From contig JAWODU010000065.1 of the NCBI GenBank assembly GCA_046483125.1, positions 1 through 31,141 on the forward strand: 31,141 nucleotides of DNA, written 5' to 3'. Origin of the DNA: JAWODU01 sp046483125 (GTDB lineage: Bacteria; Verrucomicrobiota; Kiritimatiellia; UBA8416; JAWODU01). The notes beneath the pieces are model-generated. The model was not told where the DNA came from. It saw only the letters and a program-made list of their open reading frames with translations, and made no database searches. Each line of letters starts with the position of its first letter. Within the stretch, counting starts at the first letter, position 1. The position numbers and the translations under genes were made by a program. Of the stretch, positions 1-6,817 are shown in pieces.

Positions 1-106
1 CTCTCAATGTGTCACGAAAGCTGGAAACCATCAGGACAATCCCGACTGCTGCGACACCCGCAAAGCAGAGCCGAGAAAGGAAAAGTGTGAACGCCTTGGT
101 ATTCAT
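1..106 (-). CDS. Second integron cassette ORF, N-terminus only (membrane or exported protein)
   Basis: A reading frame opens at ATG 106-104 on the minus strand and runs off the left window edge after 35 codons. It starts 13 bases inside the R' core of the upstream attC and has a purine-rich AGAGAGAAAG tract just before the ATG, as expected for a cassette gene. The visible N-terminus is MNTKAFTLF..., followed by a hydrophobic stretch at about residues 7-29, so it begins with a signal peptide or membrane anchor. No family can be named from this fragment. It is called coding because of its position directly behind an attC, its orientation matching the first cassette, and its ribosome-binding tract. 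Confidence 0.55.
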   Translation of the reverse strand, partial: MNTKAFTLFLSRLCFAGVAAVGIVLMVSSFRDTLR

Positions 107-118
107 ATCTTTCTCTCT

Positions 119-185
119 GCACAACGTGCAAAATCAGAGTTTTTCGCGGCTACGCGAAAATACTCTGCATTTTCTGGTTCGATGA
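119..185 (-). other. attC: attC recombination site of cassette 1
   Basis: In cassette (minus) orientation, R'' is ATCGAAC (183-177) and R' is GTTGTGC (125-119); each matches the RYYYAAC/GTTRRRY consensus at 6 of 7 positions. Between them is a folded stem. Bases 130-134 pair with 169-173, 135-140 with 162-167, and 141-148 with 153-160, with loop GCTA at 149-152. C168 and T161 are extruded on the same arm, and an unpaired spacer (126-129 against 174-176) separates the stem from the AAC/GTT pair. Two extrahelical bases on one arm plus an unpaired central spacer is the known attC architecture for single-strand recombination. The site starts 3 bases after the stop codon of the cassette gene. Length is about 65 bp, at the short end for attC sites. 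Confidence 0.85.
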
Positions 186-187
186 TT

Positions 188-421
188 CTACTCTCCTTCG
201 ATCAATCTGGCAACTTGGCCTCCACACTCAGTACACCGTCCGGTCAAGATCAGGTCTTTCTTCTCGATTCTGCCTGATTCGACAAAGATGTGAACTGCTT
301 TCCGACACGCTCCACAGTAAACATTGCCGAGGAATAGGGCTTGTGCTTCGGCTCCGAGTTCGTCCCAGCGTTTGAGCGCTGGCTGCGAGAAGACGCTCCG
401 ATCTGGAATTTGGATGATCAT
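188..421 (-). CDS. Integron cassette 1 protein: small zinc-ribbon protein of unknown function
   Basis: This 77-residue protein has two CxxC knuckles, Cys36/Cys39 (CGAC) and Cys63/Cys66 (CTEC), spaced as in a small zinc ribbon. I recognise no specific family. It has no signal peptide or membrane segment, so it is probably cytoplasmic. The N-terminal ~35 residues may be a short partner- or DNA-binding segment, but nothing shows which. The gene fills a mobile cassette: its ATG lies 10 bases inside the cassette boundary at 431-439, and its TAG is followed by an attC after 3 bases. Cassette genes normally lack their own promoter and are read from one near attI; candidates lie at 505-533 and 712-740. 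A GAGAGAA tract precedes the start. Local base composition is less G+C-rich than the chromosomal genes further right. Confidence 0.8.
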   Translation of the reverse strand: MIIQIPDRSVFSQPALKRWDELGAEAQALFLGNVYCGACRKAVHIFVESGRIEKKDLILTGRCTECGGQVARLIEGE

Positions 422-430
422 TTCATTCTC

Positions 431-439
431 TCATCGAAC
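431..439 (-). other. attI: attI / cassette 1 junction
   Basis: On the minus strand this reads GTTCGATGA and marks the insertion point of the first cassette. It is the exact reverse complement of the R'' end of the cassette's own attC at 177-185. That is what a cassette carries when the attC was cut from a circle: the bases after the G/TT cleavage point at the left junction complement R''. The cassette therefore spans about 439 to 125, roughly 314 bp. The attI proper extends from here toward the integrase gene; its outer limit cannot be fixed by eye. Confidence 0.75.
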
Positions 440-504
440 GTAGTATGTACTTTAGAATGTTTTTCACAGGTCCTGACGGCTTGGAGGACCAAGTTTACGG
501 AGGA

Positions 505-533
505 ATTGTGGTAAAAATGGAGTAGAGATTCAA
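505..533 (-). promoter_or_regulatory. Candidate cassette promoter (Pc-like)
   Basis: On the minus strand, TTGAAT (533-528), a 17-base spacer and CACAAT (510-505) form a plausible but weak sigma70-type promoter pointing into the array, about 85 bases from the first cassette start. The -10 matches 4 of 6 consensus bases. A stronger -10 in the same direction exists at 717-712. Confidence 0.3.
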
Positions 534-542
534 GGAGGAAAA

Positions 543-572
543 GCGAAAAACTGTAGTGTGGATGCGAAAAAC
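543..572 (+). repeat. Direct repeat GCGAAAAAC, 21-bp period, in the attI region
   Basis: GCGAAAAAC occurs at 543-551 and 564-572, spaced two helical turns apart. The same 9-mer lies on the opposite strand in the attC hairpin (139-147). In class 1 integrons, accessory direct repeats beside attI bind the integrase. Whether these do so is inference. Confidence 0.35.
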
Positions 573-704
573 GCAGGACAGGGGAAAGGTGAGACTTGAA
601 AAACAGAGGGCATATTACTAAATTATGCGTGAAGACGTATAACGCGACGCGTATTTAGCGGAACGAGAGGGAAAGCACGTAAAAGCAAGCGTAAAACGCG
701 GCTA

Positions 705-740
705 TTGGGATATTATACGTGGACAGGTATAATATGGTAA
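705..740. promoter_or_regulatory. Integrase promoter with overlapping mirror-image promoter on a perfect inverted repeat
   Basis: Forward: TTGGGA (705-710), 17 bases, then a consensus TATAAT (728-733), reading into the integrase gene. Reverse: TTACCA (740-735), 17 bases, then TATAAT (717-712), reading toward the cassettes. The two -10 elements lie in a perfect 8-bp inverted repeat, TATTATAC/GTATAATA (711-718 and 727-734), with an 8-base spacer. A symmetric site between divergent -10 boxes could also be an operator. With a start near 740, the integrase mRNA would have a leader of about 22 bases. Confidence 0.55.
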
Positions 741-762
741 TCACGAGATGGGAGTGCGTAAT

Positions 763-2076
763 ATGCTGAATGACAAAGACTTACGGCTGGCGGAATACGG
801 TGATTATCTTGTAAAGAACCTGCTGGTAAAGGCGGAACACGCGAAGTTCTACGTTTACTGGGTCCGGCGTTTCTTCAAGGAAAGCGCGGATTGGAAGCCT
901 GATGCATGGGAGGTACTTCTTCAGAAGTATGTGAACTCATTGTATGAGGACGGGAGTACAGAGGAATGGCAGGTACAGCAGGCCGAGAGGGCAGTGCGTT
1001 TGTACTTCCATAATTTTCTGAACGGCGAAGCCGAACGGGAAAAGAAAACACCGATAGTACAGGTGTCCGAGGCCGGGGAAATAGTATGTCGCGACGTTCT
1101 GGCGGCCATTCGTGACGGGTTGAGAGTGCGGCATTACTCGTACAGGACGGAGCAGACGTACGTTCAGTGGACCGAGCGTTTTTTCCGGTATCTCAAGAAG
1201 GTACAAAAGAGGAGAGAGGAGGCAGGGGTTGTTGCTGTCAGTCCACAGGGAATCAAGGATTATCTGGCATGGCTTGCCACGGAAAGAGATGTAAGCGCAG
1301 CAACTCAGAATCAGGCGTTCAGTGCTCTGTTGTTTGCGGCCAGGGAAATTCTGCGTCTTGATATAGGTGATATAAGTAAAGGTATCAGGGCCAAAAAGAG
1401 GAAAAAGTTGCCGGTGGTGTTAACGCCCGAGGAGACAGAACAACTGTTGAAGCAGGCGAAGGGCTCTGAACTGCTGATTATGAAGCTCATCTACGGGGCA
1501 GGTTTGAGGCTTATGGAGCTGTGCAGGCTCAGGGTAAAGGATGTGGATTTTGACAATGAACTTGTCTTCGTGCGGGGTGGTAAGGGAGATAAGGATCGTT
1601 CAACGCTCTTACCGGCCAATATTGCGGCGCCCCTTAAAAAGCACATAGCACAACTGCGGGACTTGCACGAAAAGGATCTGGCGGCGGGGTGCGGCGAGGT
1701 ATATCTGCCGAAGGCATTGAGCCGCAAATACAGAAGCGCCGGTTCGCAGTTCGGCTGGCAATGGCTCTTTCCGAGTTCGAAACTGTCGATGGACCCGAGG
1801 GCAGGTAAAGTGCGCAGGCATCACGTAAGTCCGTCGAAGGTCCAGGGTGTTGTGCGTGGCGCGGCACGCGCCGCCAGGATAGAAAAAGACGTAACGGTAC
1901 ACACTTTGCGGCATTCTTTCGCGACTCACCTGCTGTTGAACGGTGTGGACCTTCGTGAGATTCAGGAATACCTTGGACACGCGAACGTGGAAACGACGAT
2001 GATCTATACACATGTTGTTAAAACTATGCGTAATCGTGCGCGTAGTCCTCTTGATGTGTTGAGCGAAAAGCAGTGA
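763..2076 (+). CDS. intI: Integron integrase (IntI-type tyrosine recombinase) with extra N-terminal domain
   Basis: Site-specific recombinase that inserts and excises cassettes at attI and attC. Numbered from ATG 763, the tyrosine-recombinase residues are visible: Arg249 (AGLRLMEL), Lys in GKGDKDR, His380 and Arg383 (HTLRHS), His406 (LGH) and nucleophile Tyr415 (TTMIYTHV). At about 307-361 it has the insertion that separates IntI from other XerC/D-like enzymes (YLPKAL...WQWLFPS...DPR...RRHH). IntI1 has 337 residues; this has 437. Its IntI1-like part begins near residue 115 (HYSYRTEQTYVQW), leaving ~100 extra N-terminal residues. These resemble another SAM-like core-binding fold (LVKAEHAKFYVYWVRRFF). 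ATG 763 is preferred over in-frame ATG 748 because GGGAG lies 8 bases upstream and the predicted transcript starts near 740. The gene diverges from the cassettes, the usual integron layout. Confidence 0.9.
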   Translation: MLNDKDLRLAEYGDYLVKNLLVKAEHAKFYVYWVRRFFKESADWKPDAWEVLLQKYVNSLYEDGSTEEWQVQQAERAVRLYFHNFLNGEAEREKKTPIVQVSEAGEIVCRDVLAAIRDGLRVRHYSYRTEQTYVQWTERFFRYLKKVQKRREEAGVVAVSPQGIKDYLAWLATERDVSAATQNQAFSALLFAAREILRLDIGDISKGIRAKKRKKLPVVLTPEETEQLLKQAKGSELLIMKLIYGAGLRLMELCRLRVKDVDFDNELVFVRGGKGDKDRSTLLPANIAAPLKKHIAQLRDLHEKDLAAGCGEVYLPKALSRKYRSAGSQFGWQWLFPSSKLSMDPRAGKVRRHHVSPSKVQGVVRGAARAARIEKDVTVHTLRHSFATHLLLNGVDLREIQEYLGHANVETTMIYTHVVKTMRNRARSPLDVLSEKQ

Positions 2077-2203
2077 AGAAAGATCTGAAATTCTGCCGCC
2101 TCCGTGTTTTCCCGGTCCGTCGCGGCGGTGCGGCTGTGCAGGAGGCGAAGAAAAGGAAGAGAGTGCGAAAGCCGGAATTGGAATTAGGTATTGGAGGAAG
2201 AAA

Positions 2204-3055
2204 ATGACGAAAATTGTGAGAAGGGCGCTGGGGGCCGGAAGGTGGTTTCCGGGGGATGAAAGACAACTGAGTTCGATGGTGGGCAAGTGCGTGGAAAGCG
2301 CCGAGGTGGAGGATATGGAAGGGCGGATTGCGGGGGCAATAGCGCCGCACGCGGGATACGTGTATTCGGGCCCGGTTGCGGGATATACATTCCGGGCGAT
2401 ACGGGACAACGCGGAGAAGGCGGGGAAGCCGGACGTGGTGGTGATACTGGGTTTGAGCCACCGGGGCGGGTTCGGGGGCACGGCGCTTATGGACGGGGAG
2501 GCGATAAGCACCCCGATGGGTGAAGTGAAACTGGATAATGAAGCGGCGGAAGCGCTTGTGTCCACGGGCAGGAGCGTGGAGATGAATTACGCGCCGCACG
2601 GCGGGGAGCATTCGGCTGAAAACCAGGTGCCGTTTGTGCAGTACGCACTGCCGGATACGCCGGTGGTAATCGGGCTTATGGGAGATCACACTCCTGAAAC
2701 GGTTTCGGATATGGTGTCGGGACTGTCCGGTCTGGGGGAGAAGCGGAATGTGCTGGTGGTTGCGAGCAGTGATATGCTGCACGATCCGGATTACGAGAAG
2801 GTGACGAATACAGACAGGAGAACGCTGGAGAAGCTGGCGGCGATGGATGCGAAGGGAATAAGGGCGGACTGGAACTACTCGGAGCAGATACTGTGCGGGG
2901 TGGCGCCGGTGCTTACGGCGATGGAGTACGCGGCGGCGGAGGGGTGCAGAGAGGGGAAGGTGCTGTATTACCGCAACAGCGGGGATGATTTCCCGGAGAG
3001 CAGGGGAAGCTGGGTAGTGGGGTATGGGGCGGTGGTGTTTTCGGGGAAAAGCTGA
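2204..3055 (+). CDS. MEMO-family protein (AmmeMemoRadiSam system protein B-like)
   Basis: Full-length MEMO/class III dioxygenase-fold protein, 283 residues. Family landmarks include APHAGYVYSG (His49), GLSHRGG (His86), GGEHSAENQVPF (His136), SSDM (190) and CGVAPV (Cys231). By comparison with human MEMO1, two histidines and a cysteine would be metal ligands; matching His49, His86 and Cys231 to them is my reading of the motifs. Bacterial members are often encoded with a radical-SAM protein and an AMMECR1-domain protein, but neither partner is in this window. The biochemical role in bacteria is not settled. GGAGGA lies upstream of the ATG. The last sense codon and stop (AGC TGA) lie inside the first heptamer of the downstream repeat array, so the present C-terminus may have been set by that repeat. 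Confidence 0.88.
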   Translation: MTKIVRRALGAGRWFPGDERQLSSMVGKCVESAEVEDMEGRIAGAIAPHAGYVYSGPVAGYTFRAIRDNAEKAGKPDVVVILGLSHRGGFGGTALMDGEAISTPMGEVKLDNEAAEALVSTGRSVEMNYAPHGGEHSAENQVPFVQYALPDTPVVIGLMGDHTPETVSDMVSGLSGLGEKRNVLVVASSDMLHDPDYEKVTNTDRRTLEKLAAMDAKGIRADWNYSEQILCGVAPVLTAMEYAAAEGCREGKVLYYRNSGDDFPESRGSWVVGYGAVVFSGKS

Positions 3056-3208
3056 AAGAAGAAAGCAGAAAGCTGAAAGAAGAAAGCTGAAATGGGGAGG
3101 GAGAAACCGCGAATCACGCGCCCGCCGCGGCGGGCTACGCGAATTTCAGGAAGGGAGATAAAGATTGGGATTAGGATTTCGGGGAACTTGTAACCTGTAA
3201 CTTGTAAC
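3050..3208 (+). repeat. Intergenic repeat mosaic A
   Basis: Six tandem heptamers (AGCTGAA/AGAAGAA/AGCAGAA types) fill 3050-3091. The GAAACCGCGAATCACGC unit follows from 3103, interrupted by the palindrome CCCGCCGCGGCGGG (3121-3134; 16 bp palindromic at 3120-3135). Next come a GATTGGGATTAGG stretch (3162-3174) and three tandem (T/C)TGTAAC heptamers (3188-3208). No gene is seen here. Confidence 0.8.
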
Positions 3209-3222
3209 CCGTGGGAGAGGGG

Positions 3223-3714
3223 TTACTTTTCGCGTTTGGGCTGGAAGAATGCGGTTAGGAGGGAAGAGCATTCGTCTGAGAGGATGCCGGAGACAATTTG
3301 GGATCGGTGGTTGAGGCTGGGGCTGTCGAGGATCTGGAAGGCTGAACCGGCGGCGCCGCGGCGGGGATCGGGGGCGCCGAATATTACTTCGGGCACACGG
3401 GCAAGAACAATGGCGCCGGCGCACATGGCGCAGGGTTCCTTGGTGACATAAAGGGCGGTGTCGGCGAGACGCCAGTCGCCTATGGCGCTGGCGGCCTGGG
3501 TTATGGCGATCATTTCGGCGTGGGCGGTGGGGTCCTTGAGGAGCTCGACCTGGTTGTGGGAACGGGCGATGATTGAGCCGGCGGGGAATTTGTCTGTTTG
3601 AGCGGTGGTTACTATGACACAGCCGGCGGGCACTTCGCCTTCGTCGAAGGCGGCACGGGCCTCCTTGAGGGCTTCGCGCATGTAATGTTCGCGTGATTTG
3701 AAGTCTATGATCAT
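3223..3714 (-). CDS. tadA: tRNA-specific adenosine deaminase
   Basis: Zinc-dependent deaminase converting A34 of tRNA-Arg(ACG) to inosine. The protein has 163 residues with HAE (His65, proton-shuttle Glu67) and PCAMC (Cys95, Cys98) as zinc site and active centre. EVPAG near the N-terminus, DPTAHAEM, GAAGS and the NHR...GIL..EC ending are TadA-like rather than cytidine-deaminase-like. The ATG at 3714 is chosen because the product then starts like known TadA proteins (...REHYMREALKEA). The frame stays open upstream to 3918, but that extension only translates the heptamer repeats. No clear Shine-Dalgarno sequence precedes the start. A TTGACA hexamer lies upstream near 3750, without a convincing -10 at the right distance. 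The gene stands alone on the minus strand. Confidence 0.88.
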   Translation of the reverse strand: MIIDFKSREHYMREALKEARAAFDEGEVPAGCVIVTTAQTDKFPAGSIIARSHNQVELLKDPTAHAEMIAITQAASAIGDWRLADTALYVTKEPCAMCAGAIVLARVPEVIFGAPDPRRGAAGSAFQILDSPSLNHRSQIVSGILSDECSSLLTAFFQPKREK

Positions 3715-3800
3715 TACGGGTGAAGTGTGCAGGAAGGTTATATTCTTGTCAAACGTGAGAAGAAAAAGGATAGTAGGTGGGGAGGGGAAAAGAGGGGAAA

Positions 3801-4018
3801 AGCAGAAAGCTGAAAGCAGAAAGCTGAGAGAAGAAAGATTAAAGCAGAAAGCAGAAAGCTGAGAGAAGAAAGCTGAAATGGGGAGCAGAAAGCTGAAACC
3901 GCTAATCACGCGAATCAACGCGAATGAAGAGGGGGAGAGAAACCGCTAATCACGCGAATCTGCGCGAATGAAGAGAAGAGGGGAATTTTAGACAGGATCA
4001 CCCCGCCGCGGCGGGGTG
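3801..4018 (+). repeat. Intergenic repeat mosaic B (11 tandem heptamers, two 32-bp units, 20-bp palindrome)
   Basis: The 323-bp gap between tadA and dnaX is mostly repeats. Positions 3801-3877 are eleven uninterrupted heptamers of the AG(C/A)(A/T)GAA type, with two more at 3884-3897. Two copies of the GAAACCGCTAATCACGCGAAT unit follow (3895-3926, 3939-3970). Then comes GACAGGATC leading into a perfect 20-bp palindrome, CACCCCGCCGCGGCGGGGTG (3999-4018). The rest (3715-3800) is purine-rich and upstream of tadA. Confidence 0.85.
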
Positions 4019-4036
4019 CGCTGACGGGGAGGGATA

Positions 4037-5677
4037 ATGGGTTACGAGGTATTTGCGAGAAAATGGCGGCCACAGCAGTTTGAGGATGTGGTGGGGCAGG
4101 ATCACGTTGCGAGGACACTGCAGAACGCGATTAAATCAAAAAGGATCGCGCACGCGTACCTGTTCGTGGGGCCGAGGGGAATAGGAAAAACTTCGATAGC
4201 GCGGATTTTCGCGAAGTGCCTGAACTGCAACGAGGGCGTGTCGACACAGCCGTGCGATGAGTGCGATTCGTGCCGGGAGATAACGGCGGGCAACAGCCTT
4301 GATGTGCTGGAGATAGACGGGGCGTCGAACAACGGCGTGGAGCAGGTGCGCGACCTGAGGGACACGGTGAAGTTCATGCCGGGACGCGGGGCGTACAAGG
4401 TATATATCATAGACGAGGTACACATGCTGTCCACGGCGGCGTTCAACGCCCTGCTGAAGACACTGGAAGAGCCGCCGGAGCACGTTATATTCCTTTTTGC
4501 CACGACGGAGCCGGACAGGATACCGGCGACAATTCTTTCACGCTGTCAGAGATTTGACCTGAGGCGCATCTCGGCGCCGTTGATAACCGAACGGCTGAAG
4601 CTCATTGCGGACAAGGAAAAAATCAAGGTGGACGAGGCGGCTCTTGCGGCCATAGCGAGGGGAGCGGAAGGGGGACTGCGCGACGCGGAGTCGTCCCTGG
4701 ACCAGATCGTATCTTTCAAGGGAACGGAAATCGCCGAAGAGGATGTGCTTTCGATTTTCGGGCTGGTGTCGGGGGAGGTGCTGGAGAACCTGTCCTCGGC
4801 GGTGCTGAAGTGCGACGTGAAAGAGATAATCGGCACAATCGCCGGCCTGGACGAGAAGGGGAAGGACCTGCACAAGCTGGCGATCGAGCTGATATCGCAT
4901 TTCCGGAACCTGCTGGTATGGCTGTACACGGGGCCGGAGGGGGCGGGGCCTGAACTCCTGGAGTCTGAAGCGGAGGCGCTTAGGGAACAGGCGGGGATAA
5001 CGGACGTGGAACGGGTCCTGCGTATAGTCCAGGTACTGACGGAAACGGAACAGAGAATGCGGCACGCGCTGTCGCGCCGCATACTGCTGGAAACGGCGCT
5101 GATCAGGTGCGCGCGGGCCGCGAAAGTTGTTTCCATAGAACAGATTGTTTCGCGGCTGAACGAGATAACAAAAACGGGAGGAAGTGCGGGGCCTCCGCCG
5201 GAAGTCCGGACCGAAAAGACAACCGACGACCGTACCCGCAAGCCGGTGAAGAAGGAAAAAAGAGATCCGGGCGGCGACAGGAAAAAGGACACCGCGGCTC
5301 TAAACTCCAGATGGGGAGAGATAATCAAGAGAATCGGCAAGGTGGATCCCCTTGTTCGCGGGTTCATTCTGGATGCCCTGCCGGTTTCGGCGGATGGCGG
5401 CGAGGTAATCGTGGGCTTTGAGAAGGAATTCGCGGGCGAAGCCGACAGGGTAAAGACGGGAGAGGGGCACAAGACGGTGGAACATGTAATCGGCAGTGTT
5501 TTGGGGAAAAAGACAAGCGTGCAATTCCGGGAGATAGAGTCGTTGGAGGCGGATAAGATAAGAGAGGGACTCAAGTCCGGGGAAAAAGACGCGGAAGGAA
5601 AGAACTGGGTCGAGGACCCGGCGGTGAAGAAGACGCTGGAGATGTTTGACGGGAAGATTACGGATGTGAGGGAGTAG
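4037..5677 (+). CDS. dnaX: DNA polymerase III subunit gamma/tau
   Basis: Clamp-loader ATPase of the replicative polymerase, 546 residues. The AAA+ domain covers about 1-220, with Walker A GPRGIGKTS (45-53), Walker B IIDEVHM (124-130) and the SRC motif (168-170). Zinc ligands Cys64, Cys73, Cys76 and Cys79 are spaced as in E. coli gamma. Domain III follows to about 370, then a charged, Pro/Lys-rich linker (375-425) and a tau-like C-terminal region. E. coli tau has 643 residues. The ATG is preceded by GGGGAGGGA. The gene begins the classic dnaX-ybaB-recR set, here separated by repeats. A run of six A at 5256-5261 in the linker invites a frameshift idea, but no shorter gamma form can be shown. 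Confidence 0.95.
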   Translation: MGYEVFARKWRPQQFEDVVGQDHVARTLQNAIKSKRIAHAYLFVGPRGIGKTSIARIFAKCLNCNEGVSTQPCDECDSCREITAGNSLDVLEIDGASNNGVEQVRDLRDTVKFMPGRGAYKVYIIDEVHMLSTAAFNALLKTLEEPPEHVIFLFATTEPDRIPATILSRCQRFDLRRISAPLITERLKLIADKEKIKVDEAALAAIARGAEGGLRDAESSLDQIVSFKGTEIAEEDVLSIFGLVSGEVLENLSSAVLKCDVKEIIGTIAGLDEKGKDLHKLAIELISHFRNLLVWLYTGPEGAGPELLESEAEALREQAGITDVERVLRIVQVLTETEQRMRHALSRRILLETALIRCARAAKVVSIEQIVSRLNEITKTGGSAGPPPEVRTEKTTDDRTRKPVKKEKRDPGGDRKKDTAALNSRWGEIIKRIGKVDPLVRGFILDALPVSADGGEVIVGFEKEFAGEADRVKTGEGHKTVEHVIGSVLGKKTSVQFREIESLEADKIREGLKSGEKDAEGKNWVEDPAVKKTLEMFDGKITDVRE

Positions 5678-5690
5678 GTGGAGGTGAGGG

Positions 5691-5732
5691 GAAACCGCGA
5701 ATCACGCTCCCGCCGCGGCGGGCTGCGCGAAT
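5691..5732 (+). repeat. GAAACCGC unit with nested palindrome
   Basis: One GAAACCGCGAATCACGC...GCGCGAAT unit carries CCCGCCGCGGCGGG at 5709-5722. It fills the whole dnaX-ybaB gap, and its downstream edge lies directly against the GGGGAGAG ribosome-binding site of ybaB. Confidence 0.8.
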
Positions 5733-5742
5733 GGGGAGAGAG

Positions 5743-6042
5743 ATGGCTAATTTCATGAATATGATGAAGCAGGCTTCTTCGATGCGGAAGAACCTGAAGG
5801 ATATACAGAAGAAGCTTGCGGGGAAGAAAGTCGAGCACAGCGCACAGGGCGGTAAGATCAAGGTTACGGCGAGGGGGGATATGAGCCTGGAGAGTATAGA
5901 GATCGATCCGGAGCTTATAGACAGGGGAAAAGCGGCGGAATTGGAGCAAGCGGTTACAGGGGCGGTCAACGAGGCGCTGGCGAAGGCGAGAAAGCAGGCG
6001 GGGAAGGAAGTTTCGGGACTGGCGGGGGGCTTGGGGTTGTAG
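5743..6042 (+). CDS. ybaB: YbaB/EbfC family nucleoid-associated protein
   Basis: Small DNA-binding protein, about 99 residues, usually encoded between dnaX and recR as here. MANFMNMMKQASSM...QKKL at the N-terminus and the KVTARGDMSLESIEIDPELI strand are typical of the family. It is expected to form a dimer and bind nucleoid DNA; in E. coli it is linked to recombination repair. ATG 5743 is preferred to ATG 5731 because GGGGAGAG (5733-5740) then sits in front of the start. The sequence 3' of the stop is again heptamer repeat. Confidence 0.9.
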   Translation: MANFMNMMKQASSMRKNLKDIQKKLAGKKVEHSAQGGKIKVTARGDMSLESIEIDPELIDRGKAAELEQAVTGAVNEALAKARKQAGKEVSGLAGGLGL

Positions 6043-6052
6043 GGGAGGGAAA

Positions 6053-6174
6053 AGCTGAAAGCTGAAAGCAGAAAGCTGAAATTTGGAGAGAGAAACCGCG
6101 AATCACGCTAATCAACGCGAATGAAGAGAAGGGAAACCGCGAATCACGCTCCCGCCGCGGCGGGCTACGCGAAT
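6053..6174 (+). repeat. Intergenic repeat mosaic C
   Basis: Four tandem heptamers (6053-6080) are followed by two GAAACCGC units (6092-6122 and 6133-6174). The second contains CCCGCCGCGGCGGG at 6151-6164. The first unit has AATCA where the second has the palindrome, so empty and filled versions sit side by side. Confidence 0.82.
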
Positions 6175-6196
6175 GAGGAGAAGAGGGACAGGGGCG

Positions 6197-6817
6197 ATGG
6201 CAGGTATGAGTACCGAGGGTGTGTTGGGGAATATGGTGGAGGCGCTGAGCAGACTGCCGGGTGTGGGACGGCGGTCGGCGGAAAGGATGGCGTTGCGCCT
6301 TGCCGGCGATCCCGGCGGACTGCTTACAAAACTGGTGAAAGCGCTCGATGAGGGGCGCAAGTCGCTGAAACGCTGTTCGAAATGCGGAAATGTGACGACG
6401 GTGAAAGAGGATCCCTGCCGGTTGTGCACAGACGTTGCCAGAGACTGCGAAGTGATATGCGTGGTCGAGGACCCGGCGGATATAAGGACCATCGAAAAGT
6501 CCGGCGCCTACAGGGGCAGGTATCACGCTCTCATGGGGAAAGTATCGCCGATGCGCGACATAAGCCCGGACGATCTGCGGATAAAGGCCCTGCTGGAAAG
6601 AGTTGAAAAGGAAGATTTCAGGGAAGTGATACTGGCTCTGAGTACGGACGTGGAAAGCGACGCGACAGCGGCGTATATAGCCGAAGCGCTGAAACCTTAT
6701 AGCGTGAAGGTCTCAAGACCGGCGTTCGGCCTGCCGGTGGGCAGTGGTATAGGGTTCTCGGACGCGGAAACGTTGAGCAGGGCTTTCCGCGGCAGAGTAC
6801 AGGGAGGCGGGGGGTGA
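6197..6817 (+). CDS. recR: Recombination mediator protein RecR
   Basis: RecR, about 206 residues, loads RecA onto gapped DNA with RecO/RecF. Visible parts are the helix-hairpin-helix (LPGVGRRSAERMALRL, 20-35), a four-cysteine zinc finger (Cys60, Cys63, Cys74, Cys77) and a Toprim domain starting at VICVVEDPADI with the GRYHALMG segment. The frame is open from 6173, but upstream codons derive from the repeat. ATG 6197 has purine-rich AGAGGGA about 8 bases ahead and is preferred; ATG 6206 is the alternative. The stop overlaps the GTG of the next gene by four bases (GTGA), indicating translational coupling. Confidence 0.93.
   Translation: MAGMSTEGVLGNMVEALSRLPGVGRRSAERMALRLAGDPGGLLTKLVKALDEGRKSLKRCSKCGNVTTVKEDPCRLCTDVARDCEVICVVEDPADIRTIEKSGAYRGRYHALMGKVSPMRDISPDDLRIKALLERVEKEDFREVILALSTDVESDATAAYIAEALKPYSVKVSRPAFGLPVGSGIGFSDAETLSRAFRGRVQGGGG

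Noticed and set aside
2115..2130. Another copy of the GC palindrome
   Set aside because: CCGTCGCGGCGG has an asymmetric change and no neighbouring repeat unit, so it may be chance.
1609..2565. A 318-codon minus-strand frame across the integrase 3' end
   Set aside because: It is antisense to the integrase and MEMO genes, with no domain or ribosome site.
3801..3897. Tandem heptamers as a CRISPR array
   Set aside because: The units are contiguous 7-mers without spacers, and no cas genes are near.
3715..3918. N-terminal extension of tadA by 68 residues
   Set aside because: The extension translates heptamer repeats (LSAFCF-like phrases), and TadA homologues start where ATG 3714 begins.
3999..4018. 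GC palindromes as intrinsic terminators
   Set aside because: No T-run follows any copy, the perfect palindrome leaves almost no loop, and several copies sit inside apparent operons or a reading frame.
5256..5261. dnaX programmed frameshift making gamma
   Set aside because: The A6 run is not in the A-AAA-AAG phase of the E. coli site, and the -1 frame stays open to 5421, so no early-stop gamma product is evident.
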